NCBI GenBank assembly: GCA_019925795.1
Contig: CM034315.1
Span: 24,471,867-24,535,866, forward strand
Reading direction: 5' to 3'
Origin: Dendrobium chrysotoxum
Lineage: Eukaryota > Streptophyta > Magnoliopsida > Asparagales > Orchidaceae
Length of the DNA: 64,000 bases
The notes below the pieces were generated by a model. The model worked only from the letters and a program-made list of their open reading frames with translations, was not told where the DNA came from and made no database searches. Below are positions 10,590-22,573 of this stretch, in pieces. The position numbers were made by a program, and so were the translations under genes. Numbering within the stretch: the first letter of the stretch is position 1; each line of letters begins with the position of its first letter.

Positions 10590-11690
10590 CATTAAGGTGG
10601 TACATTGTTGCAGATTGGATGCTCATGTTAGCAGAGTAAATACAGTACTTTAGTTGCAAGCATGTTTCTTCTAGCCTCACCTCTACCAAAATATTTCACA
10701 ATTTCTTGAAAGATATTTTGTGTACCAAATGAATAAAAGTTATAGGCTTATATACCCCTCTTTTAGTTCTTGATTCAATTTGGAAAGACTTGAGCTTTGA
10801 CTTCATTTTAGGATTTCCTCCCACAAAATGGGGAAATGAATCTATCAAGGTACCTATGGATAGGTTTTTAAAGATTTATCACTTCATTGCTTTTAACAAG
10901 ACACTCGATGCCCTTAATATTACTTATCACTTCTTTCACAAAATTGTTCATATCCATAGTGTCCCATGGAGTCTCACCTTCAATCATGATGTCAAGTTCA
11001 TTAGCTATTTTTGGATCAAGCTTTGGAAACACTTTCATACTGAACTAAATCTATGTTTCACTTACCAACCACAATTGGATGGGTAAACCAAAGTTGTTAA
11101 CCGATCTCTTAAAAATATGCTACATTGCCCATGCAAAAACACCCAAATAGTGGGATGAAATTATCTGACAAGCTGAATTTCCTTACAATTCAATGTCTAA
11201 TCACTTTATAGGTCATCTCCCCTTCACCATTATCTATACAAAATTTTCAATAACATGTTGGCCATTGCTATCATCCCAAAATATAAAAGCAGAGTAGTTA
11301 TTGAGTTCTCCTTCCAATATAGCAACATGCGCATTGAACTTCGCTAGAAAATGAACGAGTCCAATGAGAATTACAAACAAGTTTTTTTATGTACATATAA
11401 GGCATAAAATGTTTGAACTTGGGGAGTTAGTCTTGGTTCGTCTATGGCGGGAATGATTTTCTCCAAAAACATATTCAAAATTAAGCCACAAAAAGATTGG
11501 ACCGGTTCCTATTGTGAAAAAAATTAGGAATAATAATTATATAGTAGCACTATCTGGTGACATTAAAACCTCCACAACCTTCAACATCTCAAACATTTAT
11601 ACATAATATCCACCAAACAATGCTCCAATTACCACATGCTTGTCGAAGCTGAGTTCTTCTAACACCAAGGGCAATTGATGCAGAGCACTA
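10590..11690 (+). pseudogene. Integrase remnant of the Ty3/gypsy relic
   Basis: The open stretch 10790-11086 reads MSFDFILGFPPTKWGNESIK, then VDRF-like (MDRFLKIYHFIAFNKT), HSVPWSLTFNHDVKFISYFW and TELNLCFTYQPQLDG. This is the gypsy integrase core with the first two acidic residues of the DDE triad. Downstream frames give NRSLKNMLHC and a late RKIG-type chromatin-proximal C-terminus (KPQKDWTG at about 11490). The fragment ends with a decayed NISNIYT-like motif at about 11590. Stops and shifts separate the pieces. Confidence 0.75.
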
Positions 11691-13260
11691 TAGTGAGCCG
11701 AGGGATAACTTATATTCTCTTATGTTTATCATTTCTTCATTATCAAAATTTTCCTTTTTATAAAAATGGCTATTAGCTATCTATTATTTATGGGTGTTAG
11801 TTTTAATAAGAGAAGAGGATAGAAACCATATATAAAGAAAGGTGTAAGAGAACAAAAATATACTATTAGTTTATCTTTGGTGAGGAATCCTAAGAGGGTT
11901 AGAGTGTAGATTGGGCTATTAAAATTTTATTAATAGATATTTGAGTTTCTTACTATTGAAATATATTAGTTATAAGAGTTGGTACAAACAAACTTGAAAA
12001 ATGACATACATAGTAATTAAAAGACAAAATATTTATGTTGCTCAGCTTTTCATTTTCAATGCAAACTCTTAAGCACAATTTGAGTAGTTTACAATATCAC
12101 AATCCATAAGTGCACAAACTCTTACACTTCTTGCCAGAGGAGCACGCCCACACCCTCATTATGATTAACGTTGCCACTTCTAGACATTCCCTGTCATACT
12201 TAGCAAATTAAAAGTGTGTGTGTGTGGGGGGGGGGGGGGGGGGGGAGCAAACGAATTTTAGGGACTAGCATATTTCAATGCTATAAGAAGGAAAAATTAC
12301 AATGAGAAAAAATCTACCTAAATAAAAATCAATTCTAGAGGTAGGAAACCAAAGGAGCAAAAAACCTATTACAACATCAACAACCTTGTGGAAAAGGTAG
12401 AAAAAAAATAAATGGTTAACATAATCCAGTTTGGCAACAAAAACTCTCCAACATTGTCATATTAGTAGAGCATCAGACTCAACGTGGTTGTCCGAGTTGA
12501 GGGCCATCCAATGGTGCCATGGACTTGGATAAAAGTGCATGCAATGTGGAGGCCATCTAGGGATGGGATGGGAAAGAGTTTCATCATGGTTATACCAAAA
12601 AATAGAGCCCCCATGAAGAGCTGAAGGTGAAGGGACTAGGCAATCATATAAAAAAAATCACAAAAGCAAGAGAAGGCAAATCATTACAAAATAATCAGTT
12701 TTATCTCATCAAAACTCTTCAAGATTTTAACTTTTAGCCAAATAGCCTTCTTGATGTTGCTGAGCAAAGAACTGAAGCAAAGAAAAGAGCCACCATAACT
12801 TTGGCCATTCCTCTCTATCATAAGTTATAGATTAAGCTGCATATAGACAATTTATAAAAAAGCTTGTAAGCACCAGAAACATAATGCAAGGTCTGTATAT
12901 ATTCAAAAAGTTGTATAACATCTGGCCTAAAGAGGAAAGTGCCACCCCAGGGGAGAAGGGCAGAGAGGAGGGAGAAATCAAAATAAATGAATAATCTTAC
13001 ATGCTCGATTGAAAGTATATTGAAGAATAAAAAGCACAAATCAAATTTTAAAGCAGGAGTACCAAGCGAATAGGCCTTTCTTCTTTCTAAAATAATTTTG
13101 CATGTAGAATAACAAATGAGTTTGTTTCTCGACTTGATGATATGTAATATTATAATCATTATAGTGGATTTAATATCAATACATAGAGAGATCATTTGAG
13201 AGTCCTGGAATTGAATTGCATTAGCTATGATAGATCAAAATGTGTATTTGATTAATCACA
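11691..13260. other. Gene-free spacer with homopolymer tract
   Basis: Apart from possible LTR remains up to about 12000 and the G tract at 12226-12245, nothing is recognisable. The 125-residue open frame 12818-13195 (-) has no domain features and sits in ordinary AT-rich sequence. Confidence 0.5.
12212..12245 (+). repeat. (GT)n followed by a run of 20 G
   Basis: A short GTGTGTGTGTGTG tract (from 12214) runs directly into 20 consecutive G (12226-12245). Long pure G runs are unstable and error-prone in sequencing, so the exact length is uncertain. Confidence 0.9.
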
Positions 13261-13261
13261 T

Positions 13262-13392
13262 AACACAGCTCATTTTGATCAGTTGGTTTGGAGCTTTGGC
13301 TATTAACCAAGAGGTCTTGGGTTCGAGTCTTGTGTATGTGATATGTGTATGAATTTGCCTTAATTGTCCTAAATATTCCAAAAAAAAATCAA
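13262..13392 (+). mobile_element. tRNA-derived SINE, copy 1
   Basis: It starts ACACAGCTCATTTTGATCAG. The A-box-like segment is TGATCAGTTGG and the B-box-like segment GGGTTCGAGTCTT, spaced as in a tRNA-derived RNA polymerase III promoter. The tail GTCCTAAATATTCC runs into A9. It matches the better-preserved copy at 47833-47957 along its whole length. Target duplication is not clear for this copy. Confidence 0.7.
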
Positions 13393-13752
13393 TTTCCATA
13401 CAAGTAACTGTTGACATATCTTGATAATAAAGGACCATAAAGGATTAACAGAGGCCCATTAATAGGTTAGTGGAGGCCAATTAAGTATAGCAGAGTTTCA
13501 CAGATAAATAGATTGAACAGTAGACCAAAACCATTGTCACATTATGGTATGAGCACTATGATTAGAAGTAAGTGGAGTTCATTGACATTTAAGTTTTACC
13601 ATTTCAAGAGTTAGTCTAAGAACAATTAAAAAATTAGTTAAAATTGATCTAAAAATAGCTTCCGGAGTCGAGAGGAGTTTAGGATTTTCTTCAAGGAAGT
13701 TCGCCGCCGCTCTGGTTCTCTTCTCTTCCAGGAGAGGTTTCTCCTCTCCCAG

Positions 13753-15033
13753 ATGGAAATCTGCGACTTTCTTCCTCTTCTAAATCCTTCAATTCTGAGG
13801 CTAGCCCCGGTTCCTTCTGATATCTCTTACGCAAAGAATTTTGTAAACCCTTCCTTCGCGTCGGAGGATTTTCCCGTATCCTTTGTCAACCTGAGTCAGA
13901 AGATTTCATTTAAAGAAGATGATCTTGCTAAGGGACTGTCGATTTGGGCATTATCGGTAGTCGAATATTCATTAGGGCCAAGACCGTATTATGAAAGACT
14001 TCTAGCAGCCATGAAAAAGGTTTGGAACTTGAAAGGTTCGTTTTCTTTACTATCTATGGCGGATGGTTTTTTCTTGATTAAGTTTTCTACACAAGAAGAC
14101 TTTGATATGGTTTGGTCCGACGGGCCTTGGTTTTTGCTGGAAAAACCATTCATACTTCAAAAATGGTCTCCTAATTTCCAACCTAAGAGGGATGAACTTG
14201 CTTCTATACCCCTTTGGATCAAAATTGTTGACCTTCCTTTGGCCCTCTGGACTCCAAAAGGTATTTCAAAAATTGCGAGCTACATTGGTACTCTTATTTC
14301 TGTCAATTCTCTCATAGCCAAAAGAGCGAGATTAACATTTACCAGGGTTTGTGTTCTTATCTCAAAAGCGTCGATATTACTAGAAGAAATTCTGATAAGT
14401 ATAAAAGGGGAAGATTTTATGCTTAAAGTCATTTACAATTGGAAACCTAGCCATTGTGAGGGGTGTGGCTCTCTGGTACATCCTTACTCCTTATGCAAAT
14501 CAAATCCTAACCCTTTACCTGATGTTCAACTTCAACAGAAGCCTAGGGACAGAGGCAGAAGCACAAGCCGGAAACCTAGAACTCAAAAATTGGGCCTAGA
14601 AAAACCTCCTTCTCTAAAAAAGTCCAATTTGGAAGGTATTAACTCAGACATTAACTATTTACCTCCTACAGCTCCTCCAGCTGTCAAGGATATTCCTTCT
14701 ATGGTACATAATGATTGCGCTACTAAAGATGTGATTATTCCTAATCTAAATTTTCCTACTGAAGAAGCTTCATCTTCAAGTCATCCCTCAATTCCGCATC
14801 TGATACCTTCGACCTCTGTCCGTACTGCAAATAAATTTGCTGTTCTGCAATCGAATGACACTCCTATACAGGATCTGGATGTGAATGAAACAAAAGTTAA
14901 CTCTATAGAAAACAACATACATATGAATATTCCTCCTTCTCCTAATGTATCTATTGACAATTCAGAATCTTCTCCTATTTCTATGCAAACCAGAGCCAAA
15001 TCTGCCAGGAAGGCAAAAACTTCCAAACACTAA
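13753..15033 (+). CDS. LINE ORF1 protein, DUF4283-like with CCHC zinc knuckle
   Basis: An intact 426-residue frame. Residues about 75-215 resemble the DUF4283 domain of plant LINE ORF1 proteins, with the phrases FFLIKFSTQEDFDMVWSDGP, WSPNFQPKRDELASIPLWIK and LPLALWTPKGISKIASYIG. A zinc knuckle CEGCGSLVHPYSLC (C-x2-C-x4-H-x4-C) follows at about residues 236-249. The C-terminal third is Ser/Pro-rich and low in structure, ending in a basic stretch (RAKSARKAKTSKH). Such proteins bind the element RNA and form the ribonucleoprotein used in target-primed reverse transcription. The start ATG follows a C/T-rich leader and is the first in-frame ATG. The stop TAA overlaps the ORF2 start as TAATG. Confidence 0.85.
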   Translation: MEICDFLPLLNPSILRLAPVPSDISYAKNFVNPSFASEDFPVSFVNLSQKISFKEDDLAKGLSIWALSVVEYSLGPRPYYERLLAAMKKVWNLKGSFSLLSMADGFFLIKFSTQEDFDMVWSDGPWFLLEKPFILQKWSPNFQPKRDELASIPLWIKIVDLPLALWTPKGISKIASYIGTLISVNSLIAKRARLTFTRVCVLISKASILLEEILISIKGEDFMLKVIYNWKPSHCEGCGSLVHPYSLCKSNPNPLPDVQLQQKPRDRGRSTSRKPRTQKLGLEKPPSLKKSNLEGINSDINYLPPTAPPAVKDIPSMVHNDCATKDVIIPNLNFPTEEASSSSHPSIPHLIPSTSVRTANKFAVLQSNDTPIQDLDVNETKVNSIENNIHMNIPPSPNVSIDNSESSPISMQTRAKSARKAKTSKH

Positions 15034-18000
15034 TGTATGTCCCCCCTATTGCTTGTTGGAATGTTAGAGGTTTCAATAACCCTAACAAGGTTAAAGCATG
15101 TAGAGAGCTTGTGAATACTAATAATTTAAGTATGCTTTGTCTGCTTGAAGCAAAAGTTAATATTGAGGCAGTCTCGAACCCTTGGTTTGTTAACTCTCAT
15201 CTAGTTTTTAATAATGAGAATAGTTGTAACAATTTTAATTGCTCTAATCCTGGTAGGATTTGGCTCAAGTGGAATCCCCTCTCATTTTCCTTCTCCCCTC
15301 TCTGCATTTCCTCACAACTTATTCACGACACTCTTAAGGCGGGGTCTCAACCTCCCATCCAGCTCTCGGTTGTTTATGCGGCTAATTGTATGGAGGATAG
15401 GAAACCTTTATGGGATCAATTGAGAAATGTAGCTCCAGAACCCTCTCAAGCATGGGTTATCATGGGGGACTTCAATTGTTATAGATTTGAGAATGAGAAA
15501 GTGGGAGGCAATTATAATTTTTTGAATCAATTGGGGGAACTAAACAAAATCATTTTTTATTGTAGTGTTACTGACTTAGCTTCTGTAGGTCTTTTTTATA
15601 CTTGGTACAACCAAAGGTTAGACTCCCCCATTCATATCAAATTAGATAGAATGCTAGTTAATAATACTATGCTGGACTTATTTCCTTTTGCTTTTTATAA
15701 GGTTCTTCCTACTCATTCTTCAGACCATTCACCGTTAATCTTATTTACCTCTCTGAGGGAGAAAACTACATCTAGATTTCTTTTTAAAAACATTTGGATT
15801 AATATGGATGGGTTTTGGGAGGAGTTTACTAAAGCTTTTGACAAACCTATCATCAGTAATCCTATTGCTGCTTTCTATAAATCTTTGCAGGCTTTAAAAT
15901 TTGCTTTAAAGAAGAGAAATTGGTCTTCCTCGAGTTTCATCTACAATTCAATTCTTGAATTAAAGGAGAAGCAGCACAGCTATATGACTGAGTTACAAAA
16001 TGATCCTTTGAATATTGATTTAAATCTTCTTTATAAGCTTACCAGTGATAAGTTAAATACTTTGAACAATGCTTGGTCTTCTTGGCTTTCCCAAAGAGCT
16101 AAAACGAAATGGCTTAGTCAAGGGGAGAATGATTTGGGGTTTTTATATGCTCAGATTAGATCAAGAAATAATATCAATGTTATTAAAGAATTAACTACTC
16201 CTGCTGGTTGTTTTAGTAAACATGTTGATATTGCTGCGGCGATTATTAATCACTACAAAGAGATTTTTAACTCTTCTAAGCCTATTAAGGAAAACAATTT
16301 TAACATTTCGGTTGGTAACAGAATTCCTTCTCATTTGATTAGCTCGTTGACGGTTCCTTTTACTGATGCTGATATTAAGTGGTGATTTTTGATGGTCATT
16401 CATGCTCTGCCCCTGGCCCGAATGGTTATACTTATGAATTCTATAAAAAGACTTGGCATATCATCGGGTATTATTTGTACAATGCGGTTAAAAGTTTTCT
16501 CTCCTCTGGTTATTTCCCTAAAGGGGCAAAAGCTTCGGCTATTACTCTAATTCCGAAAGGCCCGCATGCTTCTAATATTAATGACTTCAGGCCTATTTCT
16601 TTATGCAATATTTTTTATAAAATTATGGCTAAACTGCTGGCTAATAGATTAAAATCTGTTTTACCTTTCATTATTCATGAAAGTCAAGCTGGTTTCATTC
16701 AAAGTAGAATTTCTACAGATAATATTTTGCTTGCTTCTGATGTTCTTAAAGAATTTAAATTTAACCGTAACCTTTTTTGTGCTAAGCTGGATATCAGGAA
16801 GGCCTTCGATACTGTTTCCCGGGGGTTTTTGTTAAATATAATGAGGCAAAAAGGTTTCCCTGATATTTTTATCAAATGGGTTCGAGGTTGCATTTCTGAC
16901 GTGTTTTTCTCTATATGTTTAAATGGTTCTTTGGAGGGATTCTTCAATTCTTCCTCTGGACTTAGACAAGGGTTTCTGTTTCACCCCTTCTCTTCTGCTT
17001 AGTGATGGATGCTTTGTCTTGTAGTTTATCTTCGGATTATATGCTTAATAATTTGGCGGGTTTCAATTTGAAAGGCAAGCCTTTTAACCATCTCATGTAT
17101 GCAGATGATTTATCGGTGTTTGGTCCAGCCGAGGCGCATTATGCTACAGGTCTGAATAAAATCTTTAAGGATTTTGCTGAATCGTCGGGGCTGTTTATTA
17201 ACACTTCCAAGAGTTCGATTATGTTTTCTCATAATGCTAAAGATGTGGTTCAATTCTGTAATATTTTGGGTATTACCCAGACTAATACCTATCTTACCTA
17301 TCTTGAAATCCCTATTTCTACTGAGAGACTTAAGTCTTCTCATTTTCAGCAACTTTTGAGTAAAATCACTTCTTTGCTTGAAGGATGGAAGGTCAGATTT
17401 CTATCGATTGCGGGTAGAGTGCAATTCCTGAAATTTACTATTTCTAATACCATAGCTTATTGGATAAGAGGTTCAATAATACCTAAATCCATTTGTAAAT
17501 CTATAAATAAGCAATGTTCTAAATTCCTGTTTCATGGGAATATTAATGGGAAGAAAATTATCCTGATTGCTTGGGACAAAACTGATATCCCTATGAAGAT
17601 GGGGGGTTTGGTGATTCCTTCTATTGATTCCCTTTATTTTAGTGTTTACTGCTCTTTCATGTGGCGGTTGCTTACTCAGGATTCATTAATTAGTTCTTGG
17701 TTTAGATCCAAGTATTTTTCTCCCTGGAAACCGGCGCCGGTAAGAGCTTCTAAATTCTGGAAATATATTTGTAACACTACTAAGAATATTAAGAATCACC
17801 TCACTTTTAAGATCACCCCCTCCTCTAATTTCTCTTTTATCTGGGATCCCTGGTGTAATGGGATTGCGCTGGTGGATATTTTGCCTTCTGCTTATTTATT
17901 TTCTGGACTTTTGGTGAAAGACTGCATTAGAAATAATACTTGGGCCCTTCATGAAACATTGCCAAACTCGGTTTGTGAGAAAATTTATTTGGTGGATATA

Positions 18001-18555
18001 AAAGAGCAACCGGCTTTGGCTTGTGAGGGCTCTTTTAATCCTAAATTTAAGGATTTCATGACATCACATTATTCCCATTTCGGGGAAGTGACATGGCATA
18101 AATTTGTTTGGCATAAGAATTATTCTCTCAGATATTCTATTTTCACTTGGATGGCTATTATGCAGAAGCTGAAAGTAGCTGATTTGCTGATTAGAAGATC
18201 TATTCCTATGAGGCCGGAATGCTTGCTATGTCTCAAGGCTCAGGAAGATCATACTCATCTTTTCTTTTACTGCGATTTTTCTAACCATGTGATCAATAAT
18301 CTGCTACCCATTTTAAATTCTTTCTTATTAAGATCGAATTTGTTACAGATATTTGATCATTTAGAAAACTCGCTACAGCGGACCAAGTGGGAGAAGAACT
18401 TCAATTTTCTTATTATTTGTTGTTTTGTATATCATATTTGGAAAGAAAGAAATAACCGCCGGTTTCCCAGCAAATGGAGTAATACAAATACAGTCATTAG
18501 CACTATTAAGAACGCTATTTGCCTCAAAACTAGCAGATGGAAGCATATTGAGTAG
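15033..18555 (+). pseudogene. LINE ORF2 polyprotein (endonuclease-RT), two frameshifts
   Basis: Frame 1 (15033-16385) encodes an APE-type endonuclease: CWNVRGFNN near the start, then LLEAK, SVVYA, MGDFN and THSSDHSPL, covering the conserved Asn, Glu, Tyr, Asp/Asn and SDH motifs. The frame then shifts near 16380 into 16379-17002, which has the RT fingers and palm: APGPNGYTYEF, LIPKG, FRPISLCN, AGFIQSRIS, KLDIRKAFDTV and SSGLRQG. It shifts again near 16972, inside the RQGDPLSP region, into 17002-18555, which has the catalytic MYADDLSVF and a C-terminal zinc-ribbon-like block (ECLLCLKAQEDHTHLFFYC). Both shifts fit single-base deletions. No full-length ORF2 protein can be made without recoding, so this copy is probably immobile by itself. 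Confidence 0.85.
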
Positions 18556-18851
18556 ATCAAAAAGCAATTTCCGCATTGTTTTATTTCGGAAATTAATCAA
18601 CAGCGGCAACATCCTGGAGCTTGGCATGGAGTTCTGAAGGATTTTTGGTTGTTCTTCCTTACGTTGTGCTTTTTCTGTTTTGAGTCGGTTTAATTTTCTT
18701 CCTGCTGTTGAGCTTTTGCCTTCCTGTTTATTGTTTCTTTCAGTCCTTAGTTTGCTGGGTTTTTTGGGTTCCTGTTTCTCTTGGCAGGATTATATGTACT
18801 CTTTATTATCTTTTAATAAATAGGCTTTGCCTCGGTTTACCCAAAGAAAAA
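18556..18851 (+). other. 3' UTR and A-rich end of the LINE
   Basis: The sequence after the ORF2 stop ends with TTTTAATAAATAGGCTTTGC, CTCGGTTTACCC and a short A-rich tail. An AATAAA hexamer is present at about 18815. This is the usual 3' end of plant L1 elements, and the candidate target duplication follows it. Confidence 0.7.
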
Positions 18852-18876
18852 TAGTTAAAACCTTTAAACTAGGTAT

Positions 18877-18903
18877 TTATATATATATATATATATATAT
18901 ATT
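18877..18903. repeat. (TA)n microsatellite
   Basis: About 13 TA repeats directly downstream of the LINE. Confidence 0.9.
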
Positions 18904-18961
18904 ATATTGAAATAAATTTAAATTTAAGCTTGTAAATTTAAAAATGGTTTTTCTTGATTAA

Positions 18962-19093
18962 GGGATGTGTTTGTGACAGCTTTCTTACTGCTTTCTAAAG
19001 CAACTTTTTTATACAAAAATTTTTTGAAAAAAGAAAAACTTGTACTAAAAAATTACTTTATGAAGTAGTAAGAAAGCCATCCCAAACTAGCCT
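18962..19093. mobile_element. MITE family M1, copy C
   Basis: The left end GGGATGTGTTTGTGACAGCT continues to TTTCTTACTGCTT. The reverse complement of the right end (TAGGCTAGTTTGGGATGGCT, then TTTCTTACTACTT) matches. It has the same inner TACAAAAATTTTT and GTACTAAAAAATT blocks as the copies at 5019-5269. Confidence 0.65.
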
Positions 19094-19489
19094 AAATTTA
19101 AAGACATGTGAGCTTCAAAATCATATATGTGCTTCTTTTACTTCTTAAGAATAAAATGTCTATTCTGCAATCTTCATATGCACTTTTTGATCATTGTGGC
19201 TCTCTTAATGTGTATGTATAAAATTCAATAAAATTATTAGCTAAATTTTTTTGGTATATTTTTTATCTTCAAAAAAGTGTTTATTATATGCTAATGTGTT
19301 CAATAATCTCTTCTTTTCTTAAAATGACAAACATATTAAAAAAGATATAAAATAATTACTGTTAAATAACCAACCCGTGAGATATTGCATGTTTAATTTA
19401 AATAAAATCACAATATAAATTAAAGTACTTGCAATAACATAAATTAGTGAACTAAACAATGATTAATTATTTATATGTCATAGAAAAGC

Positions 19490-19665
19490 ACCATGATCAA
19501 GCATTAATCACAAGGAATATTTGAATTGGAAACTTCCAAAATTAAATTCAGGTCTATCCAAACTCCGATTTCAGCAATTTTTTAGTTGAACAAAAAATCT
19601 CGATTAGACAAAACCAACGATATCAAAAGTCGACTAATCTGAGCCTAAATGAGACTAATAAAAGG
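19490..19665 (-). repeat. Dispersed repeat D1, copy 2 (inverted)
   Basis: The reverse complement reads AGGCTCAGATTAG, ATCGTTGGTTTTGTCTAATC, GAAATCGGAGTTTGGATAG and AATTTTGGAAGTTTCC in the same order as the copy at 6640-6980, with more substitutions. Confidence 0.5.
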
Positions 19666-22573
19666 TCTGAAAAGTAATTAAAAACTTTAAGACTTAATTG
19701 AATAATCAAATTTTCTCCAAATTTGGCATGCTTATAGTTGAATTAAGCAGCTTGATGAAATGAATCTAATGAGCAAAAATTTCTTGATTCGAACACCATT
19801 AAGGCACTCAAATGCTAAACAATTAATAAATGATAAAAATAATCAATATGACCTCATATTTAATTGCATGGCACTTTCAAAAATATATAAATTGACCCAC
19901 AATCTTCACATGAGGGGAGGAGGAGCTTGGACATGGAGCTTGGACCTGGGCTAAAGATTCAAGAGAGCTTGAAAGGCTCGAAGAAATCCGAAGCTCCACC
20001 CGAGCACCACAACCAACAAACACTCACTAACCAACTAGTGACGTTGAACCTTTTGCTAGCCAAGCCTCACTGTAAGCCCTTTCGACGACCAGCCATCACC
20101 ATCAGACCTTTTGTTGTCTGACAATCATTGTCGGACCTCTTCAGCCTGGCAGCCATTGTCTGATAATTTGTTGGATAACCACCATCATTGGGCCTCCTTT
20201 GCCTGATCGCCACCACTGAGCCATTGCCTAATCGTCGTCATCGATCCTTCGTCAACTAACCACTATGGTCCTCAGACCACCGCTAACCTCCATCAGATGC
20301 TAACTATGGTACTTCTAACACGCACTACCTTTTGATTATGATCTTTCAACCACCGGTATCCAATTGTAAGCCTCGGGCCACCGTCGCCAACTATACTTCT
20401 CAAACCACTATCGTTCGACTATGATCTTTATTGTTGAGCTTGCTTTCAAAACAAAGCTTGTGATCATCATCGCTCTTTCTTTAACTCAAATTGTCACGAA
20501 TTCAAACTAACTAAAGCCAATTTGATTTCATTCAAATAAGTCTAATCAAATTATGTCAAATCTATGCAACTCAAGTTTGATTTAATTACCGTAGGTTCAA
20601 TAGACCAAAATTAACTCACCTTTAGTTAATTTATTGCAAATTGATGCCAATTAGCTTAACTCAATTTAATCAAATTAATCTAAATTCAAGTTTAACAAAA
20701 TCAAGCAATTTGATCTCAGCCATTGGTTTCACGTTATAGTGACGGTAAGACGATAATTAGCCTACCTAAGCCCTGTTAGGTTATAAAATGGGGCTAATGA
20801 GGGCCGGCGTGTGAATTCCATTGGATGAGCTGGAGAGAGAGCAGGGGCAGTTCAATCAAGCAAGAGAGGGAGACGAGCGAACGAATCACCCAGGCGTGTG
20901 GCTCGAACTAGGTAGATGGGCAAGAGGGGGCTACCGTGTGAATTCAAATCAGTGAGCGAGAGAGAGAGGGAGCGGATGAGGGCAGTGAGAAGCGAACAGT
21001 GGAGCCCCTTCCTACCCACAAAATCAAGAAACAAAGGTTGAGTGGTATTAGCTATAAGCATTTCTTCTTCCTCCCAAATCAGATGGCTGCATTTCTTTCT
21101 TCTTCTTCCTCAAATGGATGCACTTCTTTCTCCTCTTTTTGATAATCTTGGCAGTAAATGAAATGATGAATGTTGATAATATTTCTTAGAGAAATTTGGG
21201 GTTATCTATTCTTGCTAAAAAAATGCTGAAATCATTAACCATTTCGTAAAGATTTTTTTTGGATTTCTTTCATCATCAAAGTGAGAAAAAGGGCTGGAGT
21301 CCTTTTGAGAGAACAGGAAGAGGGTGTTGAGATCATGTTTCTTTCTTTCAAATTGTAATGGCAACAAGGTGTTCTTGTTGAAATCATATTTCCTACTCTA
21401 AAGTTTTGAAGGCCTAAAATTTATTCTTTAAAAAAACTTAATGGATTTCAATTTCTTATGCTCATTTTAATATAGCAAGCAAAAATCATTATCACAAAAT
21501 CTTCCCAATAAAATCTCAAAGAGTATGGTAGATTAGAAGTCTTGTTATTCAAATATTCTTACCTCGATGCGTAGTGCATTCTAGCATTTACAATGATTTC
21601 AATGCATTCTTTAAAGGAGCTTAATAAACTTTACTAATTTTGTTGTCTGTTATCTAATGGATTTGAAATATCTTGCATTTCTCTTTAATCAAAGTTTTCT
21701 TATCAATTTCATTAGCAACGGAGTCTTGGCTTTCTTGAAACAAATGACATTCTTCACGGGTTGATTCGTCGAGTAAAACACAATTGTTGTCTTCCATTAT
21801 AATGCTTCTTATTGGAAATGTAATTCTTTGCCAAACTATTTATGAGACATGGTGTTCTTACAAAATGATGTTATACTTCATGAATATTGATTAGATAAAC
21901 GAGCCTATGTATATGCTCATGCTCCAATGTTGGCTAGATTGGAAACTTTTTATGCATACTAGTGCTTCGACAGCACTAGTATGATCGTGCTGGAAATTTC
22001 TCTTGCATATTTTGTGCATTGGCATTATGCAACATTTAATACAAAGGTTTATAACTATGTTGGATAATTTCATTTGCTTTATTATTCCATATTGAGTATA
22101 GATGTATTCAATATAAGAGTGAATGGTTATGTTGAAGGGATTTTGAGTTCTTGGAGGGGAATAGAGTTGCATTTACCCCTTATTCTATTTGTATTTAACA
22201 TACATATATTAAAGATGAAGCAATAAATGATGATGGTAATGAGTAATACTCTTCTTCCTAATGTGTATGAAATTTCTATGGTTCGTTTCTTGTTGTTGCA
22301 AACTAAACTAAGAATGAAGCTTGGGGTAGTGTGTGTAGAGTTTGAAAATTCATCCTATATGCTTGTGTCTTGGGAATTTCCAAATGAGATGTTATAAGTA
22401 TGGTTTTATGCTTGGTTTCATCTCGTAGTTAGGAGAAAGGGAGTTTGGAGTAGTATTTTCCATTCATATAGGAATATTATTGGTTGTATGAGGGAGATAT
22501 GAATCTTGGTGAAAAAGGAATGTAAACTTAAAAAGGTGAAGTAAACTACATTAATTTTTCTCTATTCTTTTAC
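19666..22573. other. Gene-free spacer
   Basis: No gene is recognised. At 20060-20420 there is an irregular GC-richer stretch of repeated words such as CCATCATTGGGCC and GACCACCGC that looks like a decayed simple repeat. A purine-rich GAGAGAGAGAGGGAG stretch lies at 20955. The remaining short open frames show no family features. Confidence 0.5.

Larger units (their letters stand above)
7830..11690 (+). mobile_element. Degenerate Ty3/gypsy retrotransposon (chromovirus-like)
   Basis: Reading across frames on the plus strand gives, in order, gag, protease, reverse transcriptase and integrase, the Ty3/gypsy order (integrase last). All domains are broken by many stops and shifts. The block after gag (DGEPLVSMMDKLLLAP) and the protease-RT phrases match plant chromovirus-type elements. 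No convincing LTR pair was found; 11690-12000 has LTR-like character (TGTAGATTGGGC, a late GTTGGTAC) but no matching left copy. This is an old, dead insertion. Confidence 0.8.
13650..18851 (+). mobile_element. L1-type LINE, near full length
   Basis: A non-LTR retrotransposon with a GC-richer 5' leader (from about 13655), ORF1 with a zinc knuckle, ORF2 with an APE endonuclease followed by RT and a zf-RVT-type C-terminus, and an A-rich 3' end (CCAAAGAAAAA). A candidate target duplication TAGTTAAAA lies at 13635-13643 and again at 18852-18860. The flanking bases are similar but diverged, so the exact 5' boundary is uncertain. The element is about 5.2 kb, the usual size for plant L1 LINEs. The coding frames are mostly intact, so the insertion is fairly young. 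Confidence 0.85.

Noticed and set aside
10790..11086. 98-residue frame as a separate gene
   Set aside because: It is a surviving piece of a gypsy integrase within a larger decayed element.
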